NCBI GenBank assembly: GCA_009937065.1
Contig: JAACDF010000185.1
Span: forward strand, 1 to 37,009
Direction: 5' to 3'
Source: Gammaproteobacteria bacterium
GTDB taxonomy: Bacteria > Pseudomonadota > Gammaproteobacteria > Pseudomonadales > Halieaceae
DNA: 37,009 nt
Of the stretch, positions 1 through 9,173 are shown in pieces. A program made the position numbers and the translations under genes. The number at the start of each line of letters is the position of its first letter. Within the stretch, counting starts at the first letter, position 1. The notes under the pieces are model-generated. The model had not been told where the DNA came from. It made no database searches and saw only the letters and a list, made by a program, of their open reading frames with translations.

Positions 1-542
1 AATTCCACCTCCGCATCTTTCGAACGGCCCAACCGACATAATTGGTCCGCATAATGCGCGCTCATTTCGGGGGCTTGCTTGACCTCCATTTGAGCATCAC
101 GCCAAAGACGATTTAGCTGATCGGGTTTTGTAGCTGCCTCCAGTTGTCTAGTCAGCACCCAGGAAGTGATGTTGACACGCTCAGCTTTCGAGAACAGATC
201 AGCCTTCACTAACTTGGGCAGTCGCTGAACAACCGTCTCGGTCTGCTCGTTAAACATTGCTAGCAGGGTATCCCGCAACAGAGCCGACTCTCTCTCCTCC
301 CGTTTTTTTTCTAGCCAGCGCCCAACACCTGGGCCAAGCCCCAGAATAGCGGACAAGAGATTGAGGCAAGTTCGAAGTACCCAGAGAAGGACGAGTAGAG
401 CAATACCTGCTGCCACCAGCGTGGTCTCAAGTCTGTATTTCCCGAACTGAACAAGAACGTATCCCGCATCGAAAGAAAGCAACGATACGAGCGCAACACC
501 GGCAGCCAAACCACCCAGGATTAACCACACCTGCCGCCGCAT
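1..542 (-). CDS. hemY: HemY, haem-biosynthesis-associated membrane protein (partial)
   Basis: This is the N-terminal 180 residues of a HemY-type protein; the window start removes the C-terminus. The protein begins MRRQVWLILGG and has two hydrophobic helices at about residues 7-27 and 42-62. A charged cytoplasmic-looking stretch (LEKKREERE) and a TPR-like helical region containing ALLRDTLLAMFNEQ follow. HemY is an inner-membrane protein commonly encoded after hemX in gammaproteobacteria; its role in late haem synthesis is incompletely defined. Its ATG overlaps the hemX TAA by one base (TAATG), so the two are translationally coupled. It is the last visible gene of the hemC-hemD-hemX-hemY operon. 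Confidence 0.9.
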   Translation of the reverse strand, partial: MRRQVWLILGGLAAGVALVSLLSFDAGYVLVQFGKYRLETTLVAAGIALLVLLWVLRTCLNLLSAILGLGPGVGRWLEKKREERESALLRDTLLAMFNEQTETVVQRLPKLVKADLFSKAERVNITSWVLTRQLEAATKPDQLNRLWRDAQMEVKQAPEMSAHYADQLCRLGRSKDAEVE

Positions 543-1654
543 TACTGCACCTCCTCCCTCTCTCTCACGTCCACGATGTCTGGTGTGACTAGTGGCTCAT
601 CGCGGAAAGCACGCAAGGTCTCTGACAGACTCGGAAGAGAGGGCGCCACTTCAAGAAGCATCAGGGTCCTTAGCGTTTTAGTAATGCTCATGGCACGAGA
701 ATCATCAGCGCGCGCACGCTGCCTCAAAAATAGTTCGGCACGTTGGAGTGATGCGACAAAGTTAGACTGATCACCCATCAAAAGGGCTAATCGAGCCTGC
801 TCAAACATCGCCACTAAAGAAGATTTCGCCAGTGCCGCCCAGTCACCCGGCAAAGGTCGCACCTCTGCAGACTCAAGCGCCGTAACCACGAAATAGGAGG
901 ATATAACGCCCATCGCTTGCTGCAAGAACGAGGCAGAATTTAGTGCTTCATCAGTTGCAGGTTCTGAAAAATCTTGAGGGTCAAACCCAAGTGACACGAG
1001 CTCAAGCTGTCCCACCTGCTGCTCAAGGGCATGCAACTGACTAAGGATTCCGATGCGATCAACCTGTGGTAAGGCGGACAGCTCGGCGATATGAGAGGCG
1101 AGCGAACTACGAAGTATTTCCGCTTTTCGGGTATCGACGCCGACCAAAAGCTGATCGGCTCCACGCAATAGGACGAGCGCAGCTGATACATCTCTGGCGA
1201 CTTGAAGACGCTGGTTCGCCATTCGAACATTAAACTCAGCCTCTGCGATTCGCCACGCTGCCTGATCAACACCTGATTGCCGCTCCAACTGCGACTCGGC
1301 GCGAGTAAGCGCTTCCTTTAAACGTTGTTCAGACGCCGAAATTCGGGCAACGTCTTGACTGAGCTTAGAGAGCTTTGCGTCCTGCTCCCTAATCAGCTGC
1401 GCAAAGCGCTCATCAATCACCGTGGCAATTTGAAGGGGGATTTTCTCGAGTATGGTGGTATTGGCACTTTCCAGCTCCTCGACGGATGCTTTAATCGCGT
1501 CACGCTCATCGAGTAAGTTATTGGCAAAGGGTAGACCGTAATAGTAGCCGGCGGCTGCGAACACAGCGAGACACAATAGCAATACGAGCAACAGACTCCG
1601 GGTTATCCAACCTCCCACTCGACTCGCTTTCTTTGCAACGCGTTGCTCGCTCAT
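542..1654 (-). CDS. hemX: HemX, putative uroporphyrinogen-III C-methyltransferase-family membrane protein
   Basis: A 370-residue protein with a short basic N-terminus, one transmembrane helix at about residues 19-41 (RSLLLVLLLCLAVFAAAGYY), and a long helical, probably coiled-coil region at about residues 50-130 rich in E, L, Q and R. The globular C-terminal part would lie in the periplasm. This layout and the position between hemD and hemY match the HemX family. Members are often labelled uroporphyrinogen-III methyltransferase, but I see no S-adenosylmethionine-binding methylase domain here, so that enzymatic label should not be trusted. A good ribosome-binding site (GAGGTGAT) precedes the ATG, which lies 24 bases after the hemD stop. 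Confidence 0.9.
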   Translation of the reverse strand: MSEQRVAKKASRVGGWITRSLLLVLLLCLAVFAAAGYYYGLPFANNLLDERDAIKASVEELESANTTILEKIPLQIATVIDERFAQLIREQDAKLSKLSQDVARISASEQRLKEALTRAESQLERQSGVDQAAWRIAEAEFNVRMANQRLQVARDVSAALVLLRGADQLLVGVDTRKAEILRSSLASHIAELSALPQVDRIGILSQLHALEQQVGQLELVSLGFDPQDFSEPATDEALNSASFLQQAMGVISSYFVVTALESAEVRPLPGDWAALAKSSLVAMFEQARLALLMGDQSNFVASLQRAELFLRQRARADDSRAMSITKTLRTLMLLEVAPSLPSLSETLRAFRDEPLVTPDIVDVREREEVQ

Positions 1655-1678
1655 AACATCACCTCGGAACTCTGCTAA

Positions 1679-2407
1679 CTAGGAGATATTCGCAACTGCC
1701 TCAAGTAGTGCTTCGTCCCCCGCCCCAGCCGCTACTATACGCGATTGCCAGCCCAGCTCTCGAGCCTGATCGGCAACTCGCTGCGAGGGTACCACCAGAG
1801 TATGCGTATCGAAGACCGCCACACCGTAAGCCCAACACAGGTCCGTCAATCTCGTCAGAGTTTCGCCACTAGCCACGTGAATAATACTTGGACTCTCGAC
1901 TGATACAGCAGATAGGAAGCTCGCCTCCATGACATCAGGCCATACACGCTGATAACACTCAATGACGGAGAGATGAACACCCAAACTGACCAAACTTGTC
2001 TCTATGAGATCCCTGCCACCCTGCCCCTTCACAAGGACAGCATGGGTGATCGATTGCGAGAGGGCCTTCAGCAGGGCAAGTATGCCCTCTGAGTCTTCTC
2101 GCAGGGGAGATTCTGCGCGAACCCCCTTTTTAAGCAATTCTTCTCGAGTTTTAGCGCCAACAGCAATGGTCGCTGGCCCTTCACTGGTTATTGCTTTGGC
2201 GACTTCTTCAAAACCATGACGAACCGCGTTGACCGACGTGTAAATGACGGCCGTGGTGGCAAGTGGTACATCATCAATCGTCGGTAGGCTGTGCGTTGGC
2301 TCGATGGCTAGAAGGGGAAGCTTGACGGGCAGATGCCCCGCTGCTGCCAGACGCTCGGCGAGACGATCAACATCCTCTGCAGAACGTGTGACAACAACGC
2401 GTGTCAC
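1679..2407 (-). CDS. hemD: uroporphyrinogen-III synthase HemD
   Basis: A 242-residue protein beginning [20 protein letters not shown], typical of HemD. HemD closes and isomerises one ring of hydroxymethylbilane to give uroporphyrinogen III, the branch point to haem and sirohaem. The family is poorly conserved; the recognisable parts are the N-terminal VVVTR strand, the [12 protein letters not shown] segment at about residues 55-66 and [13 protein letters not shown] at about residues 175-187. The start codon is GTG (2405-2407) and overlaps the hemC TGA by four bases (GTGA), so it should be translated by coupling. Length is normal for the family. Confidence 0.93.
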   Translation of the reverse strand: MTRVVVTRSAEDVDRLAERLAAAGHLPVKLPLLAIEPTHSLPTIDDVPLATTAVIYTSVNAVRHGFEEVAKAITSEGPATIAVGAKTREELLKKGVRAESPLREDSEGILALLKALSQSITHAVLVKGQGGRDLIETSLVSLGVHLSVIECYQRVWPDVMEASFLSAVSVESPSIIHVASGETLTRLTDLCWAYGVAVFDTHTLVVPSQRVADQARELGWQSRIVAAGAGDEALLEAVANIS

Positions 2408-3312
2408 GATCGCGCTGCTTTCAAGATATCTGCCGCACCCTTGGCAAGTAATGCATCGGCAACCTTGAGCCCGAGAGCCTCAGGTTCAGAACCGCGAGCT
2501 TCTGAGGCAATGACCGTCTTTCCATCGGGCGAGCCGACACGAGCGCGCAACCATAAGGAGTCGCCCTCTGCGACCGCAAAACTTGCGATAGGGACGTCGC
2601 AACCCCCGTCAAGTCGTCTAACAACCGTACGCTCTGCAATCACCCGCCTAGACGTTTCTTCATGCGCGAGCGGCGCCAACAGTTCGGCAACCCGGCTATC
2701 TGCTTCTCTGTATTCAATACCAACCGCACCCTGTCCTCCGGCTGGAAGAAGAAAATCCTCATCGATTGCAGCACCAATTCGGCTATCAAACCCCAATCGT
2801 TTAAGCCCAGCACAAGCCAGGATGATGGCATCAAAGTCCCCAGCATCGAGCTTTGCCAGTCGGGTATTCACGTTCCCCCGTAAAAAACCAACTTGTAGAT
2901 CCGGTCGTCGCTGCATTACCTGACATGAACGGCGCAAGCTAGAGGTGCCAAGTCGAGCACCCTCTGGTAAGGCATCAAAACTCGTCACGCCTACCAGTGC
3001 ATCACGTGGATCTTCTCTTTCACAAATAACACCGAGCGTTAAGCCTGGCGGCAACTCCATGGGCACGTCTTTCATTGAGTGAACAGCGATATCCGCACGC
3101 TCGTCCAACAACGCCGTCTCAAGCTCCTTAACGAACAACCCCTTTCCACCCACTTTATACAAGGGCTTATCTAAAAGCTGATCGCCTCTTGACGTCATAC
3201 CGAGCAATTTCACCTCAAGCCCCGGGTGGTGCCTTTTGAGCTCGGCCTCAACAAAATGAGCCTGCCACAAAGCCAGTGGACTCTCGCGAGTCGCTATTGT
3301 TATTGAATTCAT
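2404..3312 (-). CDS. hemC: hydroxymethylbilane synthase (porphobilinogen deaminase) HemC
   Basis: A 302-residue cytoplasmic enzyme that condenses four porphobilinogen molecules into hydroxymethylbilane. It starts [18 protein letters not shown]. The catalytic Asp lies in VHSMKDVP (D82), the substrate-binding arginines are in SSLRRSCQ (R127, R128), and the cysteine that carries the dipyrromethane cofactor is C238 in [10 protein letters not shown]. Its length is close to that of E. coli HemC. The ATG is preceded by a purine-rich AGGGGGAAGC site. It is the first gene of the operon and is divergent from argH. In Pseudomonas, as I recall, algZ-algR lie between argH and hemC; they are absent here. 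Confidence 0.97.
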   Translation of the reverse strand: MNSITIATRESPLALWQAHFVEAELKRHHPGLEVKLLGMTSRGDQLLDKPLYKVGGKGLFVKELETALLDERADIAVHSMKDVPMELPPGLTLGVICEREDPRDALVGVTSFDALPEGARLGTSSLRRSCQVMQRRPDLQVGFLRGNVNTRLAKLDAGDFDAIILACAGLKRLGFDSRIGAAIDEDFLLPAGGQGAVGIEYREADSRVAELLAPLAHEETSRRVIAERTVVRRLDGGCDVPIASFAVAEGDSLWLRARVGSPDGKTVIASEARGSEPEALGLKVADALLAKGAADILKAARS

Positions 3313-3365
3313 GCTTCCCCCTATTGCTTTTCAGCTCTTCACCCGCGCATGCAATGCCCTGCACC

Positions 3366-3374
3366 TGATACAAT
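3366..3374 (+). promoter_or_regulatory. candidate extended -10 promoter for argH
   Basis: TG-A-TACAAT fits an extended -10 box (TGn followed by five of six TATAAT bases). No convincing -35 is visible 17 bases upstream, as is common for extended -10 promoters. Transcription would begin near 3381, after the upstream in-frame ATG at 3349 and about 25 bases before the GTG at 3406. This is the main reason to prefer the GTG start for argH. Confidence 0.45.
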
Positions 3375-3405
3375 AGCGAGCCGTAAATCAACAGAAGTGT
3401 ATCGC

Positions 3406-4803
3406 GTGTCCAGTTCTTTAGACAGTCATACGAGTCAAACGTGGGGTGGTCGCTTTAGCCAAGCGACAGATGCTTTTGTGCAGGAATTCACCGGGTCCTA
3501 CTCCTTTGATCACGTGCTCGCGCATTACGACATTCAAGGGTCACGCGCGCATGCAGAAATGCTCGCCTCCTCGGGAATTTTGACCGGTACAGACCTGAGC
3601 GAAATTCATAGAGGCCTAACCCAAGTAGAGGAAGAGATAGCCTCTGGCGTCTTCAATTGGAAGGTTGAGCTCGAAGACGTACATATGAATATCGAAGCGC
3701 GCCTCACTCAATTGATTGGTGATGCGGGTAAGCGTCTGCATACAGGCCGATCCCGGAACGATCAGGTTGCGACTGACATCAAGCTTTATCTTCGGGCTGC
3801 CATCGAGAGCATCCGGACTCAAATTACCAGACTTCGCTTGGGGTTGATTGATCAGGCTGAGCGATACGCTGACACCGTCATGCCGGGTTTTACGCACTTG
3901 CAAGTGGCGCAGCCCGTGACATTTGGTCACCACCTGTTGGCTTGGAACGAGATGCTAGCGCGTGACGACAGCCGTCTTGCTGATTGTTCCAATCGGATGA
4001 ATTACTGCCCTCTGGGTTCGGCAGCACTGGCAGGCACGTCCTATGACATAAATCGACATATGACGGCTGAAGCGCTGGGTTTCCTTGCGCCGACAGAGAA
4101 CTCTTTGGACTCGGTATCTGACAGGGACTTTGCTATTGAATTCACGGCAGCCGCTGCAATCACCATGATGCATCTCTCGCGCATGGCAGAAGAAATGATT
4201 ATCTGGACAAGCGCACAATTCAACTTTGTTGACCTTCCGGACCGCTTCTGTACGGGATCATCGATCATGCCGCAAAAGAAAAATCCGGACGTGCCGGAAC
4301 TGGTTCGCGGTAAAGCTGGTCGTGTTCAGGGGCACCTGGTGGCGCTCATCACACTGATGAAGGGGCAACCGCTTGCCTACAACAAAGACAATCAGGAGGA
4401 TAAAGAACCCCTCTTTGATGCGGTGCGAACCGTCCACGATTCCCTTGTCGCATTTGCTGATCTGGTACCAGCCATGTCTGCAAAGCCGGAATCGATGCGA
4501 CGTGCGGCGAGTCTGGGACACCCGACCGCGACCGACCTTGCCGACTACTTGGTAAGAAAAGGGGTCGCCTTTCGTGATGCGCATGAGATTGTGGGCACCG
4601 CGGTGGGAATGGCCGAGTCCGAAGGTGTGGATGTCGCGGAACTATCGCTTGAGACGCTCCAAAGTCTCAGCACCGAAATCGATGACGATGTATTTGATGT
4701 TCTGACACTCGAGGGATCTGTCGCAGCACGAGCTCACATTGGCGGCACCGCCCCAAAACAGGTCCTAGCAGCTGCTAAGCGCGCAAGAGACGCACTGAGC
4801 TAA
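3406..4803 (+). CDS. argH: argininosuccinate lyase ArgH
   Basis: ArgH cleaves argininosuccinate to arginine and fumarate, the last step of arginine synthesis. The N-terminus reads [20 protein letters not shown], the middle has [13 protein letters not shown], and the fumarase/aspartase-superfamily signature [12 protein letters not shown] with its catalytic serine lies near residues 284-295. I start it at the GTG at 3406, giving 465 residues, near the usual length. An in-frame ATG at 3349 would add 19 residues that do not look like ArgH, and a candidate -10 box lies between the two. AGAAG at about 3393-3397 could serve as the ribosome-binding site. It is transcribed away from hemC. Confidence 0.96.
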   Translation: MSSSLDSHTSQTWGGRFSQATDAFVQEFTGSYSFDHVLAHYDIQGSRAHAEMLASSGILTGTDLSEIHRGLTQVEEEIASGVFNWKVELEDVHMNIEARLTQLIGDAGKRLHTGRSRNDQVATDIKLYLRAAIESIRTQITRLRLGLIDQAERYADTVMPGFTHLQVAQPVTFGHHLLAWNEMLARDDSRLADCSNRMNYCPLGSAALAGTSYDINRHMTAEALGFLAPTENSLDSVSDRDFAIEFTAAAAITMMHLSRMAEEMIIWTSAQFNFVDLPDRFCTGSSIMPQKKNPDVPELVRGKAGRVQGHLVALITLMKGQPLAYNKDNQEDKEPLFDAVRTVHDSLVAFADLVPAMSAKPESMRRAASLGHPTATDLADYLVRKGVAFRDAHEIVGTAVGMAESEGVDVAELSLETLQSLSTEIDDDVFDVLTLEGSVAARAHIGGTAPKQVLAAAKRARDALS

Positions 4804-4841
4804 ATGTTTCCCAAAGTAAAATAGTCTTTTGATTCGCTGTG

Positions 4842-5825
4842 CTAGGGGCGAAAGTGCAGTGATGCTTGAAAGATAATATCTGGTGCACTTTCGACCATAA
4901 TGTCCTCTGCGAAACTGACGTCAAACGCCCACTGTCGATCTAGCTGACGTCGCAATCCAAGGCTTAAAATACCCGCAGTTTTTCCAAGCGCATCAAGCTC
5001 GCTGGTTAACAATGCACTGTGACTGTCTAGCTGAGCGATTAGGGACCATCGATCATTCAGGAGCCATTCGGCGGACAAGCCCGTGAACCATAACCAGTCT
5101 TTTTGCTGCGCTCCAAACAGTGCGCTTTGACCTACGCGGGTGACGCCGAACTGCCCGTGCCAGTACAGCGGGAGGTTTCCTTGGTGCGCGCCACTAAAAC
5201 GCGTCACGCCATAAAGATCATCAGCACCACTTCCTAGCCATCTATCAGATGACCCAGTGGACGCTTTATAGCCAACCGCATAGGTAATTTGAAGTTCCTG
5301 CTGACGCTCCGAGACATAACTTAGCTCAACTGTCGTATCACCCTGACCTGAGACAGAGCGATCGAGTAGCCCTTGCTGTTCGGCACCATCAAACTGAAAA
5401 CGTATTTGATCCTCCGGCAGCGTGCTCCGACCACCATCACTCATCCCAAAGAAGTCATGCCAGCGGTTAACATAAGAGTCCACGAAGCCGCCATTGTGCT
5501 TCATCGACGGGATACGCGCGCTGAGCTCCCACTGCGGGGATAAACCCCACCGAATGTTAACGCTGTGCTTTTGTGTTTCCCCATCAAAAAAAACCCGTTC
5601 GCGCTCAGACTCCTGAGAAACGAAATGTGTCGCAACGTCAGAATGCAGTGTGACTGAGATTCCTTGCTTGATATCGGCCGAGCGCTGCGACGGCAGTGCG
5701 ACCAACTGCGCGATTGGAGAAAGATTTTCCACCCAGAGGGGTTCGTGCATCACCTCGGCGAATACTGTCATTGGAGCAAGCGACGTGGCAAAGGCCAAGG
5801 TCCAGAGACGTCGCGCTATCACCAT
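4842..5825 (-). CDS. DUF3187-family outer-envelope protein
   Basis: A 327-residue protein with an N-terminal signal peptide (RLWTLAFATSLAPMTVFA, cleavage near residue 23) and many alternating hydrophobic/polar strands, ending in an aromatic LHFRP tail. This suggests an outer-membrane beta-barrel or a related porin-like protein. The features fit DUF3187 (recognised from general resemblance), a gammaproteobacterial family of unknown function. It starts seven bases inside the 3' end of cyaY on the same strand, so the two may be cotranscribed. It converges with argH; only 38 bases separate the stops and I see no clear terminator there. Confidence 0.75.
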   Translation of the reverse strand: MVIARRLWTLAFATSLAPMTVFAEVMHEPLWVENLSPIAQLVALPSQRSADIKQGISVTLHSDVATHFVSQESERERVFFDGETQKHSVNIRWGLSPQWELSARIPSMKHNGGFVDSYVNRWHDFFGMSDGGRSTLPEDQIRFQFDGAEQQGLLDRSVSGQGDTTVELSYVSERQQELQITYAVGYKASTGSSDRWLGSGADDLYGVTRFSGAHQGNLPLYWHGQFGVTRVGQSALFGAQQKDWLWFTGLSAEWLLNDRWSLIAQLDSHSALLTSELDALGKTAGILSLGLRRQLDRQWAFDVSFAEDIMVESAPDIIFQASLHFRP

Positions 5826-6139
5826 TCGATTTGCTCACCGGCATGCTCGGCCAGTTCCCGACTCAACAACTCGCGGAACGCATGATTAGTTCTGGTATCG
5901 AACCACTCTTCATCAGCATCTCGCCACACGAAATGAAAGCCACCGCCAGGGGTTGCCAACCACAGTTGCTCAACTGCAGGTTGTCGACTGAGAACAAAGA
6001 CTACCCCATTGCTGAATGTCACATTGAGAACACCCTCAGCTCCAGCAATATCGGGGTCTGACTCCAACTCCTCCAACTTTGATTCAACCACCTCAAAGGT
6101 TTCGTCTATACACTCGTAATACTGGGGCGATGCAGACAT
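5819..6139 (-). CDS. cyaY: CyaY, bacterial frataxin (iron donor/regulator for Fe-S assembly)
   Basis: A 106-residue protein, the same length as E. coli CyaY. It has an acidic first helix (ETFEVVESKLEELESD) that would bind iron, then the conserved strands VLNVTFSNGVVFVLSRQPAVEQLWLATP and GGFHFVW, with the frataxin tryptophan motif. CyaY modulates IscS-dependent iron-sulfur cluster assembly in the cytoplasm. I chose the ATG at 6137-6139 because AGAAGGA lies six bases upstream and because the 26 residues added by the upstream in-frame start (6217) do not belong to the family. It is divergent from lptM-lysA, the usual arrangement in gammaproteobacteria. Confidence 0.93.
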   Translation of the reverse strand: MSASPQYYECIDETFEVVESKLEELESDPDIAGAEGVLNVTFSNGVVFVLSRQPAVEQLWLATPGGGFHFVWRDADEEWFDTRTNHAFRELLSRELAEHAGEQIEW

Positions 6140-6228
6140 GTTGTGTCCTTCTCTCAGGTTGATATTGAACGTGGGGGTCGAAACCATAACCAGATAACGA
6201 TCTCGAGTCACGAACATAGGATAACAGC

Positions 6229-6237
6229 TGGTATACT
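6229..6237 (+). promoter_or_regulatory. candidate extended -10 promoter of the lptM-lysA-dapF operon
   Basis: TG-G-TATACT is an extended -10 with five of six consensus bases. The predicted start of transcription is near 6244, about 20 bases before the lptM GTG. I see no good -35 box. The position just upstream of a six-gene co-directional cluster makes this a reasonable main promoter. Confidence 0.5.
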
Positions 6238-6263
6238 AGTGGTTTAGTAATTGGTGGCTTCGG

Positions 6264-6374
6264 GTGCGACTACTTTTCATTCATTGCATAGCCGTCGCGT
6301 TGTCTCTCACCCTAGGTTGTGGACAACCCGGCGAGTTACGACACCCGGAACCAGAACCCCCCACGACTAGCTAA
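6264..6374 (+). CDS. lptM: LptM (YifL)-type small lipoprotein
   Basis: A 36-residue gene read directly from the sequence, starting with GTG. The product begins RLLFIHCIAVALS and has a lipobox LTLGC followed by GQPGELRHPEPEPP. The C-G-x-x-G-x-L pattern just after the lipid-bearing cysteine, the tiny size, the proline-rich tail and the position nine bases before lysA all match LptM (formerly YifL). LptM is an outer-membrane lipoprotein that helps LptD mature in the LPS export machine. GGTGG at 6253-6257 is the likely ribosome-binding site. No ATG is available, so automatic annotation may miss it. Confidence 0.8.
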   Translation: MRLLFIHCIAVALSLTLGCGQPGELRHPEPEPPTTS

Positions 6375-6382
6375 CGTCTAAC

Positions 6383-7675
6383 ATGTCGCATGATCACAAC
6401 ATCCCTAACGGATTCAGCGTCCGCGACGGTTATCTTTTTTGCGAGGCAATGTCAGCCGAAAACCTCGCAGAGCGTTTCGCTACGCCTTTGTACATCTACT
6501 CTCAGGCCGCTATCACTGACGCGTTCACCGAGTGGACAGCCGCCTTCGACGGGACTGACCATCTCATATGCTTCGCCGTAAAGGCCAACTCAAATATCGC
6601 CGTTCTCAAACTTCTCGCAAGCTTGGGATCTGGCTTTGATATTGTCTCTGGAGGAGAGTTGCAACGGGTACTTGCTGCAGGTGGTGATCCCGGAAAAGTA
6701 GTATTCTCGGGCGTCGGCAAGTCGGCGGAAGAAATCGAATTAGCCATAACCTCTGGCATTCGATGCTTCAATGTCGAATCCGCTCCTGAACTTGCACTCA
6801 TCGAGAAGACTGCAACACGCTTAAATAAAGTTGCACCAATCTCGATACGGCTCAATCCCGACGTGGATGCCAAAACCCACCCTTACATCTCAACAGGACT
6901 CAAAGAAAATAAATTTGGTGTCAATTCGGAGATGGCAAAAACGCTTTACCACATAGCACTCGAATCCGATGCGCTACTACCCGTGGGAATCGATTGCCAC
7001 ATAGGTAGCCAGCTAACGGAAATCGAGCCCTTCAGGGATTCGGTCAAACACCTAAAAGACCTTGTGTTGGACCTGCGCTCTAGTGGCATCGAATTACAAC
7101 ATGTCGATATCGGCGGTGGCTTGGGAATTCAATATCGGGACGAAAATATCCCCAGTGCGCAAGCGCTTATTACAGCGGTAAGAGAGCAGCTTGATGATCT
7201 GTCGCTGGAGCTTATGATCGAGCCCGGAAGATCGATTGTTGGCAACGCAGGTGCACTCCTGACGCGCGTGATGGTGGTTAAAGAAGGAGAGACGAAGCAC
7301 TTCGCTGTCGTTGATGCTGCGATGAATGATCTTCTTCGACCCGCACTGTATTCGGCCTGGCAAACGATTGTGGAGGCCTCACCAGGAGCTGGGCAACCAC
7401 AGGTATACGATGTTGTCGGTCCTGTCTGCGAAACAGGTGATTTTTTAGGTAAGGATCGAGAGCTAAGTATTGTAGAGGGCGATCTATTAGCCGTCCTCGG
7501 CGCCGGAGCCTACAGCTTTACCATGTCGTCAAACTACAACTCCCGACCACGCGCTGCAGAGGTATTAGTGAACGACACAGAAGCTCATGTCATCCGGAAG
7601 CGAGAACGAGTGGAAGATCTTTGGGCAGACGAGTGTCTACCAGAGCATATAGGAGGTTGCCTGAATGCAGATTGA
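6383..7675 (+). CDS. lysA: diaminopimelate decarboxylase LysA
   Basis: A 430-residue fold-type III PLP enzyme that decarboxylates meso-diaminopimelate to L-lysine. The PLP lysine is K67 in CFAVKANSN. Further family motifs are HIGSQ, HVDIGGGLGI (phosphate-binding glycine loop), MIEPGRSIVG, VGPVCETGDFLGKDREL, with the cysteine and aspartate that act at the active site from the partner subunit, and AYSFTMSSNYNSRPRAAEVLV. Length is normal. It follows lptM by nine bases and overlaps dapF by 11, so the last two steps toward lysine and the peptidoglycan precursor are cotranscribed. Confidence 0.97.
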   Translation: MSHDHNIPNGFSVRDGYLFCEAMSAENLAERFATPLYIYSQAAITDAFTEWTAAFDGTDHLICFAVKANSNIAVLKLLASLGSGFDIVSGGELQRVLAAGGDPGKVVFSGVGKSAEEIELAITSGIRCFNVESAPELALIEKTATRLNKVAPISIRLNPDVDAKTHPYISTGLKENKFGVNSEMAKTLYHIALESDALLPVGIDCHIGSQLTEIEPFRDSVKHLKDLVLDLRSSGIELQHVDIGGGLGIQYRDENIPSAQALITAVREQLDDLSLELMIEPGRSIVGNAGALLTRVMVVKEGETKHFAVVDAAMNDLLRPALYSAWQTIVEASPGAGQPQVYDVVGPVCETGDFLGKDRELSIVEGDLLAVLGAGAYSFTMSSNYNSRPRAAEVLVNDTEAHVIRKRERVEDLWADECLPEHIGGCLNAD

Positions 7676-8510
7676 ATTCACCAAAATGCACGGTGCAGGC
7701 AATGACTTCGTCGTAGTCGACGGTGTAAGAAAGTCGATTAGCCTGTCGTCTGAACAGATTCAAGCCATAGCAAATCGACACACAGGCATAGGCTGTGACC
7801 AGCTCCTTGTTATTGAGCCGCCAAAGCGCGCCGATGCCGATTTTGAATACAAAATATTCAATGCGGACGGGTCAATTGCAGGCCAATGCGGCAACGGCGC
7901 TCGCTGTGTGGGTCGGTTTATTCGTGAGCAGGGACTCTCGCCGAAGCATGAGATTACCCTGCAGGTAGGCGAAAGCCTTCGTCGCCTATCACTGTCTCCG
8001 AGTCTGGATGTAAAGGCCGAGTTGGGCGCACCGATGTTTGATCTAGCCGCTGTCCCTTGCGCCCTATCAGCCAACGGCCAAGGCTCGAGTGCTGAATACG
8101 AACTGAAGCTCGGTGGAGTAACGGTAAATGCCGGCATACTGTCTATGGGCAACCCTCATGCCGTGATTTTAGTGGATGACTGCGCTGCCACTCCCGTTGA
8201 GAAGATCGGACCCATGATTCAGGCGCTGGACGCTTTTCCTGATAGCGTTAATGTCGGATTCATGGAGATTAAAAGTCGCAATACCGCTTCGCTGCGGGTT
8301 TTTGAGCGAGGTGTAGGTGAGACACTGGCATGCGGTTCAGGCGCGTGCGCTGCCGTGGTGTACGGCATTAAACTTGGCCTATTGTCGTCCGAGGTGACAG
8401 TCGATGTGCCCGGAGGTAAGCTCGTAGTCAGTTGGGCTGGTGACGGCGATGACGTGTGGCTTGCAGGTCCAGTAGAAACTGTATTTCAAGGCAAGGTAAA
8501 CCTTCGGTAG
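7665..8510 (+). CDS. dapF: diaminopimelate epimerase DapF
   Basis: A 281-residue PLP-independent epimerase converting LL- to meso-diaminopimelate. Both catalytic cysteines are present: C75 in QCGNGARC and C223 in ACGSGACAA. The N-terminus MQIEFTKMHGAGNDFVVVD is typical. A full AGGAGG ribosome-binding site lies inside lysA at 7651-7656, eight bases before the ATG. The stop is followed five bases later by the DUF484 start. Confidence 0.97.
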   Translation: MQIEFTKMHGAGNDFVVVDGVRKSISLSSEQIQAIANRHTGIGCDQLLVIEPPKRADADFEYKIFNADGSIAGQCGNGARCVGRFIREQGLSPKHEITLQVGESLRRLSLSPSLDVKAELGAPMFDLAAVPCALSANGQGSSAEYELKLGGVTVNAGILSMGNPHAVILVDDCAATPVEKIGPMIQALDAFPDSVNVGFMEIKSRNTASLRVFERGVGETLACGSGACAAVVYGIKLGLLSSEVTVDVPGGKLVVSWAGDGDDVWLAGPVETVFQGKVNLR

Positions 8511-8515
8511 ACGCT

Positions 8516-9169
8516 ATGGGTGATGAGTCGACAGCGAGTGAGTTAACCGCGGAAGTAGTCAGCAACTACCTTCGAGAAAACCCCGACTTTTTTAATCAGC
8601 ACCCTGAAGCGCTGAGCGAGCTAAAGATCAGCCATGTTGGGGAAGGCGCCGTCTCCCTGGTTGAGCGTCAAGTGGCGACACTTCGAGACCGCAATGCAGA
8701 ATTGCGCAGACGACTGGACACTCTGATGTTGGTGGCCGAACAAAATGAAGCTCTGTTAGAGGCCACGCAGGAAGTCATCGCCACCATTGCCGAACGTGGA
8801 TCACACGAAGAGCTCGCCACACTCTTCTGCGACCTCATCAGAAAGCACTTTGGTGTCGAGCTGGTGGCTTTTCACTGGTGCGACGAAGAGAGCAGCGCCG
8901 AGGCTGTTGCTGTCGCTTCACACTTAGTGGGCAATAAAACCGCGTCTAGCGGGCCTTTGAGATCTCACGAACTCAGCGCACTATTTGGCGAAGATAAAGG
9001 CGAGGGCTCGGCAGCACTGGCACAACTTAGTATCCGATCAGGCGGTGACGCAGTTATCGCAGTGGGATCTACCGACGCCGTGCGCTACGGCATCGGCGAC
9101 GGCACCTTATTTCTTGAGTACCTAGGAAAAGTCATCGGTAGCCTGCCGATCCACCGGGCTCCGGATTAA
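8516..9169 (+). CDS. DUF484 (GAF-like) protein
   Basis: A 217-residue cytoplasmic protein of the DUF484 family, regularly found between dapF and xerC. It has the typical opening VVSNYLRENPDFFNQHPEAL, then SLVERQVATLRDRNAELRRRL, which is probably a coiled coil, and a GAF-like domain from about residue 95 to the end. No catalytic residues are evident and the function is not established. I start at the ATG at 8516; an upstream in-frame start at 8456 would lie deep inside dapF and adds residues unlike the family. Confidence 0.88.
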   Translation: MGDESTASELTAEVVSNYLRENPDFFNQHPEALSELKISHVGEGAVSLVERQVATLRDRNAELRRRLDTLMLVAEQNEALLEATQEVIATIAERGSHEELATLFCDLIRKHFGVELVAFHWCDEESSAEAVAVASHLVGNKTASSGPLRSHELSALFGEDKGEGSAALAQLSIRSGGDAVIAVGSTDAVRYGIGDGTLFLEYLGKVIGSLPIHRAPD

Positions 9170-9173
9170 TTCC

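Noticed and set aside
542-1654. Calling HemX a uroporphyrinogen-III methyltransferase
   Set aside because: The protein has a membrane helix and coiled coil but no S-adenosylmethionine methylase fold; the usual name is historical.
2333-2923. A 196-codon open frame on the plus strand
   Set aside because: Antisense to hemC/hemD, with low-complexity S/A/P/R content and no family features.
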